Numbered from the stretch's first letter, positions 17,568-26,848 are shown. The stretch: DNA of 64,000 nt from Albimonas donghaensis (GCF_900106695.1 NZ_FNMZ01000001.1:1364001-1428000); one strand, 5' to 3'. Program-made: numbers and translations. The notes: generated from the letters alone by a model not told the origin.

Positions 17568-19840
17568 GCGGGGTCGGCGCCGCCTCCCCGTCCCCGTCCC
17601 CGGCCCCGTCCCCGGCGCCCCGGTCGCCCCGGACGGGGGGCGGCGACGCGCCGGACCGGCCGGTTCCGGGAGAGGACCGGCTGCGCATGGTCCCGCAGGA
17701 TCTGGGCCGCGTCCCGCCGCGGGGCCGGTTCGCCTGGCCCGGCCGGCGGGTGCTGGCGGCGCGCGCGCTGTCGCTGGGCGGCGCGCTGGCGGTGACGTGG
17801 ATCGGCGCCGACCAGATGATGCAGGCCTTCGAATCCGACCGCATCAGCGCGCTGCAGATGGCGCTGCGCTTCCTGTTCGTGCTGACCTTCGGCTGGATCG
17901 CCTTTCCCGCCTGCGCCGCGCTGGCGGGGCTGCTGCTGACCCCGCGCCCCCCGAAAACCGACCCCGAGGCGCCCCTGACCGCGCGCACCGCCATCGTCAT
18001 GCCGGTCTACAACGAGGACGCGGCCGAGGTGATGGGCGCGCTCGCCGCCATGGGGCGGGGGCTGGCGGCGCTCGGCCATGCGGATGATTTCGAGATCTTC
18101 GTCATCTCCGACACCCGCGACGCCGACGCCTGGAGCCGGGAGACCACCGCCTTCGCCGCGCTGCGCGAGGCGCTGGGCGACCCGGCCTCGGGCGGGATGG
18201 CGGCGTGGTATCGGCGGCGCACGCTCAACACCGGGCGCAAGGCCGGCAACGTGCAGGATTTCGTCGAGCGCTGGGGCGGGCGCTATGACTTCATGCTGGT
18301 GCTGGACGCCGACAGCCTGATGCTGCCCGAGACCATCCTGGAGATGGTGCGCCGGATGCAGGCGGCGCCGCGGCTGGGCCTGTTGCAGACCACCCCGGCG
18401 CTGACCGGGGCCGAGACGCCCTTCGCCAAGCTGCAGGAATTCGCCGGCGGGCTTTACGGCCCGGTGGTGGCGCGCGGGGTGTCGGCCTGGCAGGGCGACG
18501 ACGGCAATTTCTGGGGCCATAACGCGGTGATCCGCGTGCAGGCCTTCGCCGACAGCGCCGGCCTGCCTGAGCTGCCCGGCCGCAAGCCCTTCGGCGGCCA
18601 TGTGATGAGCCATGATTTCGTCGAGGCCGCCCTGCTGCGCCGCGCCGGCTGGGACGTGCGCATGGACCCCGACCTGGAGGGAAGCTGGGAGGGGCTGCCG
18701 CAATCGCTCTCGGCCTTTTCGGTGCGCGACCGGCGCTGGGCGCAGGGCAATCTGCAACATGCCGCGGTGATCGGCGCCCGGGGGCTGCGCTGGCCCAACC
18801 GGCTGCATATGGCGATCGGCATCGGGTCCTATCTCGCCTCGCCGGTCTGGCTGCTGATGCTGCTGGTGGGGCTCGCGATCACGGTGCAGGCGTCGTGGTA
18901 TCGGCCGGAATATTTTCCGGCGACTTTCCAGCTTTTCCCTTCCTGGCCGCGTTTCGACGCGATCCGGATGACCTGGCTGTTCGTGGGCGCGATGGGGGTG
19001 CTGCTGCTGCCCAAGTTCATCGGGCTGGGGCGGGCGCTGGCCAGCGGCTCGATCCGCCGCCGATACGGGGGCGGGCTGCGGGTCACGGCGGGCGCGGTGG
19101 TGGAGCTGCTGCTCTCCGCGCTGATCGCGCCGGTGATGATGCTGATGCAGAGCCGGCATGTGGTCGACATTCTTCTGGGGCGGGATTCGGGGTGGAACCC
19201 GCAGACCCGCGACGGCGTCGCCCCGCCCTGGCGCGAGGCGATCGCCGACCATGCCGGCCATGCGGCGGCGGGCGCGCTGCTGGCCGCGGCCCTGCTGGTG
19301 ACCCAGCCCGAGGTGCTGATCTGGCTGTCGCCGGTGGTGGCGGGGCTGCTGCTGGCGCCGATCCTGTCGCGCCTGGGCGCCGATCCCCGGGTCGGCGCGG
19401 GCTTCGCCCGGATCGGCCTGCTGGACACGCCCGAGGCCCGCGCGCCGCATCCGCTCTGGGCCCAGGCCGAAGCGGCGGCGGAGCGCATCCGCCGCAACGG
19501 GGCCGAGGGGCTGTCGGATCTCGCCGCCAACCCGGTGCTGGCGGAGGCGCATCTGGCGGCGCTGGCCGGGCCCGCGCCCTCGGCCGCCGAGGACGAGTCC
19601 CGCCATCTCGCCGCCCTGACCGCGCGCGCCAAGATCGAGGCGGCGCGGGATTCGGGTCAGGCGCTGGGCTGGCTGACCGCGCCCGAGCGGGTGGAGCTCG
19701 CCGCGCGTCCGGAACTGCTGGAGGCGCTGGCCGCCCGTCCCGCGCCCCTGCCCGCTCCCTCGCCCGCCCCGTCCCCGCGCCGCAAGCCGCGGGGGACCGG
19801 GGCCGGAGGCGGGACGAAGCGCGGCGGCGGCGACGCGTGA
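17564..19840 (+). CDS. opgH: Glucans biosynthesis glucosyltransferase H
   Basis: 758-residue inner-membrane GT2 glucosyltransferase that polymerises UDP-glucose into the OPG backbone and exports it. Seen are two N-terminal helices (about residues 65-140), the GT2 domain starting TAIVMPVYNED with DADSLMLPE, the VMSHDFVEAALLRR acceptor region and DRRWAQGNLQH (the Q/RxxRW motif), then several C-terminal helices. The start at 17564 overlaps the opgG stop. Both ends are low-complexity (SPSPAPSPAP at the start, PAPSPAPSPRRKPR at the end). It ends 7 bases from the convergent TAXI gene, with no terminator visible between them. Confidence 0.93.
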   Translation: MSGVGAASPSPSPAPSPAPRSPRTGGGDAPDRPVPGEDRLRMVPQDLGRVPPRGRFAWPGRRVLAARALSLGGALAVTWIGADQMMQAFESDRISALQMALRFLFVLTFGWIAFPACAALAGLLLTPRPPKTDPEAPLTARTAIVMPVYNEDAAEVMGALAAMGRGLAALGHADDFEIFVISDTRDADAWSRETTAFAALREALGDPASGGMAAWYRRRTLNTGRKAGNVQDFVERWGGRYDFMLVLDADSLMLPETILEMVRRMQAAPRLGLLQTTPALTGAETPFAKLQEFAGGLYGPVVARGVSAWQGDDGNFWGHNAVIRVQAFADSAGLPELPGRKPFGGHVMSHDFVEAALLRRAGWDVRMDPDLEGSWEGLPQSLSAFSVRDRRWAQGNLQHAAVIGARGLRWPNRLHMAIGIGSYLASPVWLLMLLVGLAITVQASWYRPEYFPATFQLFPSWPRFDAIRMTWLFVGAMGVLLLPKFIGLGRALASGSIRRRYGGGLRVTAGAVVELLLSALIAPVMMLMQSRHVVDILLGRDSGWNPQTRDGVAPPWREAIADHAGHAAAGALLAAALLVTQPEVLIWLSPVVAGLLLAPILSRLGADPRVGAGFARIGLLDTPEARAPHPLWAQAEAAAERIRRNGAEGLSDLAANPVLAEAHLAALAGPAPSAAEDESRHLAALTARAKIEAARDSGQALGWLTAPERVELAARPELLEALAARPAPLPAPSPAPSPRRKPRGTGAGGGTKRGGGDA

Positions 19841-19847
19841 GCCGGGG

Positions 19848-20957
19848 TCAGAGCCAGCCGCGCTCCCGATAATAGGTCTCCGCCCCCGGATGCAGGGGGG
19901 CGTGCAGGCCGTCGCGGATCATTTCGGCGGCGTCGAGCCCGGCCAGCGCCGGGTGCAGGCGGTTGAAGCGATCGAAATTGGCGAAGATCGCGCGGGTGAG
20001 CCGCCGCACCACCGCCGGGTCGATGTCGGCGGTGGTGACCAGCGTCGCGCGCAGCCCGAAGCTGGGCACAGGGTCGGGCGCGCCGCGATAGACCTTGCCG
20101 GGGATCTCGGCGCGGGCGTAGCCGGAGGGGCCCGCGATCAGCTGCTCCGCCCACCAGCCCCGCGCGGGCAGCAGCCGGGCCTCGGTCGCGGCCATGGCGG
20201 CGCGGGTGCCGGCATTGGGATGGCCGACCATGTCGACCACCGCGTCCAGCGTGCCGCGGGCCAGCGCCGCGGCGCGGGCCCGGGCGTCGAGCTGGCTGAT
20301 CTCGGCGAAATCGGCCAGCGAGCGGCCCCGCGCCGCCATCGCCGCGGCCAGCGTGGCGCGCCGGCCGGAGCCCGCGGCGCCCACATCCACCCGCATCCCG
20401 CGCAGGTCTTCCAGCCGGGTCGCGCGGGTGGCGTCGCGGGCGACCAGGGTGAACACCTCGCGGTGCAGCGACAGGACCGAACGCAGGCGCCCGAAGCCGC
20501 GCTGATCGAACCGGCCGAGCCCGGCCCAGGCCTCGCGCTGCCAGTCGGACTGCACCAGCGCGAACTGGAACTGGCCGCCGCGCAGCCCTTCGAGATTCTC
20601 GATGGAGCCGGAGGTGGCGGGCGCTTCGCAGGTCAGCGGGGCGGCGTTGGAGGCGGTGGCGTTGGAGGCGGGGGCGTTGGAGGCGGGGGCGGAGGCGGCC
20701 TCCCGGTCGCGGGAGACGAAGCGGCAGATGGCCTGGCCGATGGCGTAGTAGACCCCGTCCGGATCGCCGGAGCCGATGACCAGCGCGCCGGGGCGCGGGG
20801 CCACGTCCGCCTCGTCGGCCCGCGCGCGACCGGGGCCGAGCGCCAGCGCCGCGGCGCCGATGCCCAGACCCATACCCAGTCCCAGACCCAGCCCCAGACC
20901 CAGCGCCTTGCGCCGGTCGATCTCCGCCCGATGCCCCGGAGCGTCGCGCCCGCTCAT
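19848..20957 (-). CDS. TAXI-family TRAP transporter solute-binding protein
   Basis: 369 residues, periplasmic binding subunit of the TAXI class of TRAP transporters. The signal peptide is an unusual Gly-Leu alternation (ALGLGLGLGLGMGLGIGAAA) behind DRRKA. The mature part begins VIGSGDPDGVYYAIGQAICR, the hallmark TAXI N-terminus, followed by RVDVGAAGSG. A 3 x 15-bp repeat (20644-20688) encodes repeated Ala-Ser-Asn units just before the conserved TCEAPATSGSIENL segment. GGAG precedes the ATG at 20957; longer frames upstream are Arg/Pro-rich shadow. No TRAP membrane component is in the window, so the protein is an orphan here. Confidence 0.88.
   Translation of the reverse strand: MSGRDAPGHRAEIDRRKALGLGLGLGLGMGLGIGAAALALGPGRARADEADVAPRPGALVIGSGDPDGVYYAIGQAICRFVSRDREAASAPASNAPASNATASNAAPLTCEAPATSGSIENLEGLRGGQFQFALVQSDWQREAWAGLGRFDQRGFGRLRSVLSLHREVFTLVARDATRATRLEDLRGMRVDVGAAGSGRRATLAAAMAARGRSLADFAEISQLDARARAAALARGTLDAVVDMVGHPNAGTRAAMAATEARLLPARGWWAEQLIAGPSGYARAEIPGKVYRGAPDPVPSFGLRATLVTTADIDPAVVRRLTRAIFANFDRFNRLHPALAGLDAAEMIRDGLHAPLHPGAETYYRERGWL
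20644..20688 (-). repeat. 3 x 15-bp in-frame repeat within the TAXI gene
   Basis: Three contiguous copies of GCGTTGGAGGCGG(T/G)G (shown on the + strand) encode a repeated Ala-Ser-Asn-Ala-Xaa motif on the minus strand. The array lies in a surface-loop position between conserved segments, consistent with a tolerated slippage expansion. Confidence 0.85.
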
Positions 20958-21373
20958 CCGCCATCTCCGAATCCATTGCGCGTCCGGCGTCGCGCCCGGG
21001 CGACGCCGCGCGGCCTCCGCCGGAAGCGCAGACGCTAGCCTTCGGTCGTGGGGCCGGCAAGCCGCGCTCCGGGCGCGCGCGGGCGGGCGGACCCGGTCGG
21101 GGCGCACGATCTCGCGAGCCTGGGCCGCGCCGGGGTCGCGAGCCGGGGTTGCGAGGCGGGGTTGCGAAGCGGGGCGCGCGATACGACGAGGAGGGGCGGT
21201 TGCGCGCGACCGATGCGCCGTCGAGTATGGCAAGCCGGCGGGGCGCGGGCCTATATTGCGCGGGAGGGGCCGGCGGAACGCGCCCCACCCCGCCCCGCCC
21301 AAATCGACTCGTCCCGGCCCGGCCCGGCCAGCCCCCCGGGCTTTCCCGCCCCCGACCCCGAAGGACCGCCCGC
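20958..21373. other. Divergent intergenic region with a 3 x 13-bp repeat
   Basis: About 415 bases between the TAXI gene and the antiporter gene. It contains three contiguous 13-bp units (GTCGCGAGCCGGG, GTTGCGAGGCGGG, GTTGCGAAGCGGG; 21135-21173). Frames across it are Arg/Pro-rich and unsupported. No clear promoter seen. Confidence 0.5.
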
Positions 21374-23881
21374 TTGGAGATCGTCGTCTTCGCCGTCGCC
21401 GCCTTCGCGCTGCTTCTGGCCATCGCCGCCTTCGCCGCGCCCGCGGCCCGGGCCTCCGGCCTGCCGCTGCCGGTGGTGGTCGCCTCGCTGGGGCTCGCCT
21501 ACGGGGTCGCGACCTCGGGCTTCGGGCTGGACGTCTCGGGGGGGGCGCTGGACAGCTACGACCTGTGGTTTCTCGACCAGATGGCGCTCGACAGCTCCAG
21601 CCTGCTGCACGTGTTCCTGCCGCCGCTGCTTTACGAGATGGCGCTGTCGGTCAACACCCGCCGCCTGCTGGAGGACTGGGTGGTGGTCATGGTCATGGCC
21701 GTGGTCGCCGTCGCCGCCGCCACCGCCGCGGTGGGGCTGTCGGTATGGGGGGCGTCCTCGATCGGGATCATCGCGGCGCTGATGCTGGGCGCGGCGGTGG
21801 CCACCACCGACCCCGCCGCCGTCATCGGCACCTTCCGCGAGATCGGCGCCCCCCGCCGGCTGGTGGTGCTGCTGGAGGGCGAGAGCCTGCTCAACGACGC
21901 GGCCGCCATCGCCATCTTCTCCGCCCTGCTGGCCGCGGCGACGGCGGCGGCGGCGGGGCCGCTCGACGTCGCTTCGGACTTCGCCTGGGGGTTCTCGGTG
22001 GGCGCGGCGACCGGGCTGGGGGCGAGCTTCGCGGCCTCGCGCGCCTTCGCGCTGCTGGGGCGCTCGGCGGTGGCGGAGGCGTCGCTGACCGTGGCGCTGG
22101 CCTATGGCGCCTATCTGCTGGCGGAGCAGGGATTCGGCGCCTCGGGCGTGGTGGCGGTGGTCTTCGCGGGGCTCGCCACCGGCTCGCAGGGGTTCATCCG
22201 CATGGGGCCGGGCAACTGGGCGACGGTGCGCGCGGTGTGGAGCCAGATCGGCTTCTGGGGCAACGTGCTGATCCTGCTGATCGCCGCGGCCCTGACGCCG
22301 GGTCTGCTGCTGTCGCTGGACGCGCGGGACGCGGCGCTGGTCCCGCTGGTCTATGTCGCGGCGCTGGCGGCCCGCGCGCTGCTGCTGTTCGCGGTCCTGC
22401 CGGGGCTGGCGGCGGCGGGGCTGACCGCGCCGCTGTCGCGACCGCGCCGGATCCTGCTGCTGTGGGGCGGGGTGCGCGGGGCGGTGACGCTGGTGCTGGC
22501 CCTGTCGCTGACCGAGCTGATCGCGCTGGGCGAGGATTCGGCCCGCGTCGGCGCCATCGCCGCGGGCTACGCGCTGATGACCCTGCTGATCAACGCCCCG
22601 ACCCTGGCGCTGGTGACGCGACGGCTGGGGCTGGACGCGCTGACGCCGGCCGATCTCGCGCTGCGGGAGCGGATCGTGGCGGGGTCCTTCGCGCGGGTGC
22701 GGCGGGTGGTGGCCAACCTGGCGGCGGAACGCGACCTGGACCCGGACATGGTGGCCTCGGTGCAGGAAAGCCTCGACGCCCAGGCGCGCGAGGCCGCGGC
22801 CCATGCCGACACCGAGGCGCGGGGCGAGCGCATCCCCTTCGGCGAGCGGCTGCGGCTGGGGCTGGCGATCCTGTCGGGCCAGGAATCGCGCCTGGTGCGC
22901 CGGGCCTTCGAGGAAGGCGCCATCGGCCCCCGCGCCACGCTGCATCTGCGCCTGACCGCGGACCGGCTGGCGGATGCGGCGCGGATCGGCGGGCGCGAAG
23001 GCTACGAGGCCGCCGCCGACGCCGCGCTGACCGCCGCGCGCCGGCGCCGGGTCGCGGCCTTCCTGCATCGGCGCCTGCGCTGGGACCGGCCGCTGCGCGA
23101 GGCGATCGAGCTGGATCTCACCGCGCTGACCGAGACCGAACGGCTCCTGCGCGAGCTCGACCGCTTCGCCGAGACCACGGTCACGCCGATGATCGGGGGC
23201 GACGCCACCGCCAATCTCCGCCTTCTGCTCGCCGACCGGCTGGCGGATGTGCGCGCGGCGCTGGACGGGCTGGAGGCGCAGTATCCGGATTACACCGCCG
23301 CCATGGACCGGCTGCTGCTGGCCCGCGCCGCGATGCGGCGGGAACGCCAGCAGGTGGAGCGGCTGCACCATGACGGCGTCATCGGGCCGGAGCTGTTCAA
23401 CGACCTCTCACGCGATCTGGACAGCCGCGACCGCAGGCTGGGCCGGCCGCCGCGGCTCGACCTGGCGCTTTCGGCGCGCGAGCTGGTGGACCGCACGCCG
23501 CTGTTCGAAAGCCTGACGCCCGAGCAGAAGGCCCGGCTGGCGCGCCTGCTGCGCCCGCGTTTCTCGACGCCGGGAGAGGTGGTGCTGGAGGAAGGGACCC
23601 GCGGCGACCACCTGTTCATCGTCGCCTCCGGCGCGCTGGAGGCGCAGGGGGCGGGGCGCGTCACGCCGCTGGCCAACGGGGATTTCTTCGGGGAGATCGC
23701 GCTGTTCGCCCCGGCGAGGCGGCGGCGCACGCGGGTGGTGTCGCGCGGCTATTGCCGGCTGCTGACCCTGTCGCGGCGGGATTTCCAGCGCCTGCTGGAC
23801 AAGGAGCCGGAGGCCGAAAGCCTGATCCGCGGCGCCGCCAAGCGCCAGTTCGACCTGGGATTCGGCCAGACTCGGGGCTGA
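21374..23881 (+). CDS. CPA1 (NhaP-type) Na+/H+ antiporter fused to a cyclic-nucleotide-binding domain
   Basis: 835 residues from a TTG start (LEIVVFAVAAFAL), chosen because GAAGGA lies upstream and the first membrane helix begins at once; upstream in-frame sequence is shadow-like. The N-terminal half (about residues 1-430) is a CPA1 exchanger with the key motifs TTDPAAVIGTFREIG and EGESLLNDAAAIAIFS. A charged helical linker follows (about 430-700). The C-terminus (about 710-820) is a cNMP-binding domain: PGEVVLEEGTRGDHLFIV and the phosphate-cassette-like GDFFGEIALFAPARRRRTRVV. It exchanges Na+ (or K+) for H+, probably gated by a cyclic nucleotide. The stop lies within 11-bp tandem repeats. 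Confidence 0.9.
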   Translation: MEIVVFAVAAFALLLAIAAFAAPAARASGLPLPVVVASLGLAYGVATSGFGLDVSGGALDSYDLWFLDQMALDSSSLLHVFLPPLLYEMALSVNTRRLLEDWVVVMVMAVVAVAAATAAVGLSVWGASSIGIIAALMLGAAVATTDPAAVIGTFREIGAPRRLVVLLEGESLLNDAAAIAIFSALLAAATAAAAGPLDVASDFAWGFSVGAATGLGASFAASRAFALLGRSAVAEASLTVALAYGAYLLAEQGFGASGVVAVVFAGLATGSQGFIRMGPGNWATVRAVWSQIGFWGNVLILLIAAALTPGLLLSLDARDAALVPLVYVAALAARALLLFAVLPGLAAAGLTAPLSRPRRILLLWGGVRGAVTLVLALSLTELIALGEDSARVGAIAAGYALMTLLINAPTLALVTRRLGLDALTPADLALRERIVAGSFARVRRVVANLAAERDLDPDMVASVQESLDAQAREAAAHADTEARGERIPFGERLRLGLAILSGQESRLVRRAFEEGAIGPRATLHLRLTADRLADAARIGGREGYEAAADAALTAARRRRVAAFLHRRLRWDRPLREAIELDLTALTETERLLRELDRFAETTVTPMIGGDATANLRLLLADRLADVRAALDGLEAQYPDYTAAMDRLLLARAAMRRERQQVERLHHDGVIGPELFNDLSRDLDSRDRRLGRPPRLDLALSARELVDRTPLFESLTPEQKARLARLLRPRFSTPGEVVLEEGTRGDHLFIVASGALEAQGAGRVTPLANGDFFGEIALFAPARRRRTRVVSRGYCRLLTLSRRDFQRLLDKEPEAESLIRGAAKRQFDLGFGQTRG

Positions 23882-23899
23882 CGCGGGGCTGACGCGGGG
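23867..23899 (+). repeat. 3 x 11-bp tandem repeat spanning the antiporter stop codon
   Basis: CAGACTCGGGG, CTGACGCGGGG and CTGACGCGGGG in tandem; the second contains the stop TGA. The unit is nearly the same as that at the sdaA stop, 9.8 kb away. Confidence 0.85.
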
Positions 23900-23959
23900 C
23901 GCCTTCGGCTGCGGGGGGGAGCTGCGGGGGGGGGAAGGCGGCGCGGCCCGGCGCGGGGG

Positions 23960-24670
23960 TCAGTCCCCCGGGGCTTCGGCCGCGTCGCGGTAAAGCCGCA
24001 CCACGTGGATGCGGGCGTCTTCGAGATGCTCGCGCAGCTCGGTCTTCAGGCGTTCGGCGTCGCGGTCGCGGATCGCCTCCATCAACGGCTCATGGGTGCC
24101 GGCCAGCGTCACCGGGTCGTTGTAGAGCCGCCCGACGATGGCGATGCCGGCGCGCAGTTCGGTCGAGATGTGGTCGAACAGCTTCACGATGCGCCGGTTG
24201 CCGCCGATCTCGCACAGCATGCGGTGAAAGGCGTAGTCCTCCACCACCAGCTCCTGCGCCTGCCCGGCCTCGGCCAGCTTGTGCAGCAGCGCCACCTGCG
24301 CGGTCAGCCGGGCGACGTCGGCCTCGGTGATCCGGGCCATGGCGGTTTCGGCGGCGTGCAGCTCCAGCGCTTCGCGCAGGTCGTAGATGTCGGCCAGCTC
24401 GTCCGCGTCATAGGCGTGGACGAAAAAGCCGCGGCGGGGATGCGAGACGATCAGGCCCTGGGATTCCAGCAGGCGCAGCGCCTCGCGCGCCGGGGCGCGG
24501 GAGGTGCCGAGTTCACGGGCCAGCTTGGCCTCCGCCACCTTGGCGCCCGGACGCAGGCGGCCGTCGCCGATGGCGCGCACCACCTGGTCGGCGATACGGG
24601 TGACCAGGTCGTCGCTTTGCAGCGCCTGAAATGTGGTCGACGGCGGCGCCGCAGCATCGTCGTTAAGCAT
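23960..24670 (-). CDS. GntR-family regulator, FadR/FCD type
   Basis: 236 residues. An N-terminal winged helix (about residues 20-85, with GAKVAEAKLARELGTSRAPAREALRLLESQGLI) is followed by an all-helical FCD ligand-binding domain containing the expected metal-binding residues (HRMLCEIGGN, THEPLMEAIRDRD, LREHLEDARIHV). Such proteins repress catabolic operons until a carboxylate ligand binds. It is divergent from the aldolase/amidohydrolase/Dpp operon, and the space between them contains a palindrome matching the FadR-type operator consensus (24836-24847), so it most likely regulates that operon and itself. Confidence 0.92.
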   Translation of the reverse strand: MLNDDAAAPPSTTFQALQSDDLVTRIADQVVRAIGDGRLRPGAKVAEAKLARELGTSRAPAREALRLLESQGLIVSHPRRGFFVHAYDADELADIYDLREALELHAAETAMARITEADVARLTAQVALLHKLAEAGQAQELVVEDYAFHRMLCEIGGNRRIVKLFDHISTELRAGIAIVGRLYNDPVTLAGTHEPLMEAIRDRDAERLKTELREHLEDARIHVVRLYRDAAEAPGD

Positions 24671-25017
24671 GTTCGGCCGATTCCCCCCACGATCCCGCAG
24701 GATTTAACACAATTCCGCAGCGGCGCCCCCGACGCGGCCCCTGGAAACCGGCCCGCGTCACAGTGGCGTCCAAGCGCCTGCCACCTGTCAGGCGCCTGCC
24801 GCGCGCTGCGTTTTAGGTGATCCGAAAAATAGCCGACTGTCGACAGTTGATTTGTCCAGATTTTCGCCGCAGTCTTCGCTGCGACGCAATAGAATCGCCT
24901 GTCCCGCCGGGCAGGTCCAGCCCTTCGTCTCCGTGACCCGGGGACGCCCGACCCTGTTCCGCCGGATCGACGGCGCGGACGGACCAAGCTCGCCAGACCC
25001 GCCCGCAAGGAGCCCGC
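24671..25017. promoter_or_regulatory. Divergent control region of the GntR gene and the aldolase operon
   Basis: 347 bases between divergent starts; AT-richer than its surroundings around 24810-24870. It contains the operator candidate at 24836-24847 and an imperfect repeated AAGCGCCTGCC / CAGGCGCCTGCC pair (about 24773-24800). A TAGAAT hexamer near 24888 could be a -10 for the rightward operon but lacks a good -35. Confidence 0.55.
24836..24847. promoter_or_regulatory. Candidate FadR-type GntR operator
   Basis: ACTGTCGACAGT is a perfect 12-bp palindrome whose core GTCGAC fits the published FadR-subfamily half-site arrangement GTM-N(0-1)-KAC. It lies in the divergent region between the FCD-GntR gene (start 24670) and the aldolase gene (start 25018), in the most AT-rich part. 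Confidence 0.55.
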
Positions 25018-25788
25018 ATGACCCTGCACAGCCAGTTCTCGGCCGATCTGCCCGCCGAGCGCGTGCACCTCGCCGCCGCCTATCGCCTGATCGCCGAATT
25101 CGGCATGGACGACAGCATCTTCACCCATATCTCGGCCCGCGCCCCGGCCGAGGAGGGCGAGCACGCCTTCCTGATCAACCCCTACGGGCTGCGCTTCGAT
25201 GAGGTCACCGCCTCCAACCTGGTGACGGTGGATATCGACGGCGAGATCCTGCGCGACGAATACGGCGCCGGGATCAACAAGGCCGGCTACACCATCCACT
25301 CCGCCGTCCACAAGGCCCGCCCGGACGTGCATTGCGTGCTGCACACCCACACGGTGGCCGGCGTCGCGGTGAGCTCGCTGGAGGAGGGGATCCTGCCGCT
25401 CAACCAGTGGTCGCTGGAGTTCCACAACCGCGTGGCCTTCCACGACTACGAGGGCATCGCGCTGAACCTCGAGGAGCGCGAGCGCCTGATCGCCGATCTG
25501 GGCGACAAGAACATCATGATCCTGCGCAATCACGGCATGATGACCTGCGGGCGCAGCGTGGGCGAGGCCTTCTCGGCCGCCTTCAACCTGGAGCGCGCCT
25601 GCAAGGCCCAGCTCGCCATCATGGGGTCGGGCATGACGCCCCGCTTCGTGGGCGAGGAGCTGGCCGAGTTCACCGCCCGCCAGAGCGAATCCTGGGGCGA
25701 CAAGCAGGCCGCGTCGGGCAAGCCGGACCCGGAATGGGAGGCCTATCTGCGCTTCATCAAGAAGCGCCAGCCGGACTTCGACGTCTGA
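25018..25788 (+). CDS. Class II aldolase/adducin family protein
   Basis: 256 residues, cytosolic, Zn-dependent. Metal ligands are seen in VLHTHTVAGVAVS (His-Thr-His near residue 110) and LRNHGMMTCG (about residue 178). Members cleave or epimerise sugar phosphates or act as carboxylate decarboxylases/aldolases; the substrate is unknown here. AAGGAG stands 7 bases before the ATG. First gene of the GntR-controlled operon; the 2-hydroxyacid dehydrogenase gene starts one base after its stop, so the product may be passed to that enzyme. Confidence 0.92.
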   Translation: MTLHSQFSADLPAERVHLAAAYRLIAEFGMDDSIFTHISARAPAEEGEHAFLINPYGLRFDEVTASNLVTVDIDGEILRDEYGAGINKAGYTIHSAVHKARPDVHCVLHTHTVAGVAVSSLEEGILPLNQWSLEFHNRVAFHDYEGIALNLEERERLIADLGDKNIMILRNHGMMTCGRSVGEAFSAAFNLERACKAQLAIMGSGMTPRFVGEELAEFTARQSESWGDKQAASGKPDPEWEAYLRFIKKRQPDFDV

Positions 25789-25789
25789 G

Positions 25790-26770
25790 ATGAACGCGCC
25801 CCTGCCCCTCCAGCCGACGCCAGAGGCGGCCGCCCGGCCCGCCACGGTCGTGTGCCTCTCGGTTCCCTTCGACCTGAAGAAGATCTTCGGCGGGCTCGAT
25901 GACGCCCGGCTCGTGCTGCGCGATCCCGAAGAGATCGAGCGGCCCGAGGACGTGACCGCCGCCCTGTGCTGGAACCCGGCCGACGACGCGTTCGACCGCT
26001 TCCCCAACATCCGCCTCGCCGCGTCCATCGCGGCGGGGGTGGACGGGATCCTCGCCTGCCCCTCCCTGCCCGCCGGGGCGGTGGTGACGCGGGTGCGCGA
26101 CGACGCCCAGGCCGACCTGATGGCCGGCTACGCGGCCTTCGCCGTGCTCTGGCATCACCGGCGCATGGGCGACTACGTGGCGAACCAGGCCGCGCGGAAA
26201 TGGGTCCGGTCGTTCCGGCCCGCCGCCCCGGCCGCCGTGCCGGTGGGCGTGCTCGGCTACGGGCTGATGGGCCGGGCGGTCGCCCGCGCCGTCGCGGCGC
26301 TCGGTTTCCCGGTGATCGCCGCGGCGCGGTCGGGCGGAGAGGCCATGCCGGGGGTCGAGATCGTCTCCGGCCCCGGCGCCATCGAGACCGTCGCCGCCCG
26401 CGCCAAGATCCTGGTCAACGTGCTGCCCCTGACCGCCGAGACCCGCGACGTGCTGAACGCGGATCTCTTCGCGAAAATGCCCGAGGGCGCCGCGCTGGTG
26501 CAGATCGGGCGGGGCGAGCACATGGTCGAGGACGACTTCCTCGCGGCGCTGGACGCCGGGCGCATCGGCTCCGCCACGCTCGACGTGTTCCGTCAGGAGC
26601 CCCTGCCCGAAAATCACCCGTTCTGGACTCATCCGCGTATCATGATGACCCCGCACAAGGCCTCCGACACCTCGCGCGAGGAGACCATCCGCCAGCTCGG
26701 CCTCGCGCTCGACCAGCTCGAGGCGGGCCTCAGACCGGACGCGGCGGTGGATCGGGAGGCCGGCTACTGA
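25790..26770 (+). CDS. D-isomer-type 2-hydroxyacid dehydrogenase (GhrA-like)
   Basis: 326 residues. NAD(P)-binding motif VGVLGYGLMGRAVARAV (about residue 150), catalytic Arg in QIGRGEHMV, Glu in FRQEPLPENHPFW and His in MTPHKASD, as in glyoxylate/hydroxypyruvate reductase A. It interconverts a 2-oxo acid and a 2-hydroxy acid such as glyoxylate/glycolate or hydroxypyruvate/glycerate. It begins one base after the aldolase stop. Confidence 0.92.
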   Translation: MNAPLPLQPTPEAAARPATVVCLSVPFDLKKIFGGLDDARLVLRDPEEIERPEDVTAALCWNPADDAFDRFPNIRLAASIAAGVDGILACPSLPAGAVVTRVRDDAQADLMAGYAAFAVLWHHRRMGDYVANQAARKWVRSFRPAAPAAVPVGVLGYGLMGRAVARAVAALGFPVIAAARSGGEAMPGVEIVSGPGAIETVAARAKILVNVLPLTAETRDVLNADLFAKMPEGAALVQIGRGEHMVEDDFLAALDAGRIGSATLDVFRQEPLPENHPFWTHPRIMMTPHKASDTSREETIRQLGLALDQLEAGLRPDAAVDREAGY

Positions 26771-26848
26771 CGCTCTCCCGCCCCCCCGCCCGCGCCTGAC
26801 CCGCGCGCCGTCCCACTCTCATCGAACGACCCCAAGGAGCCGCCCCAC

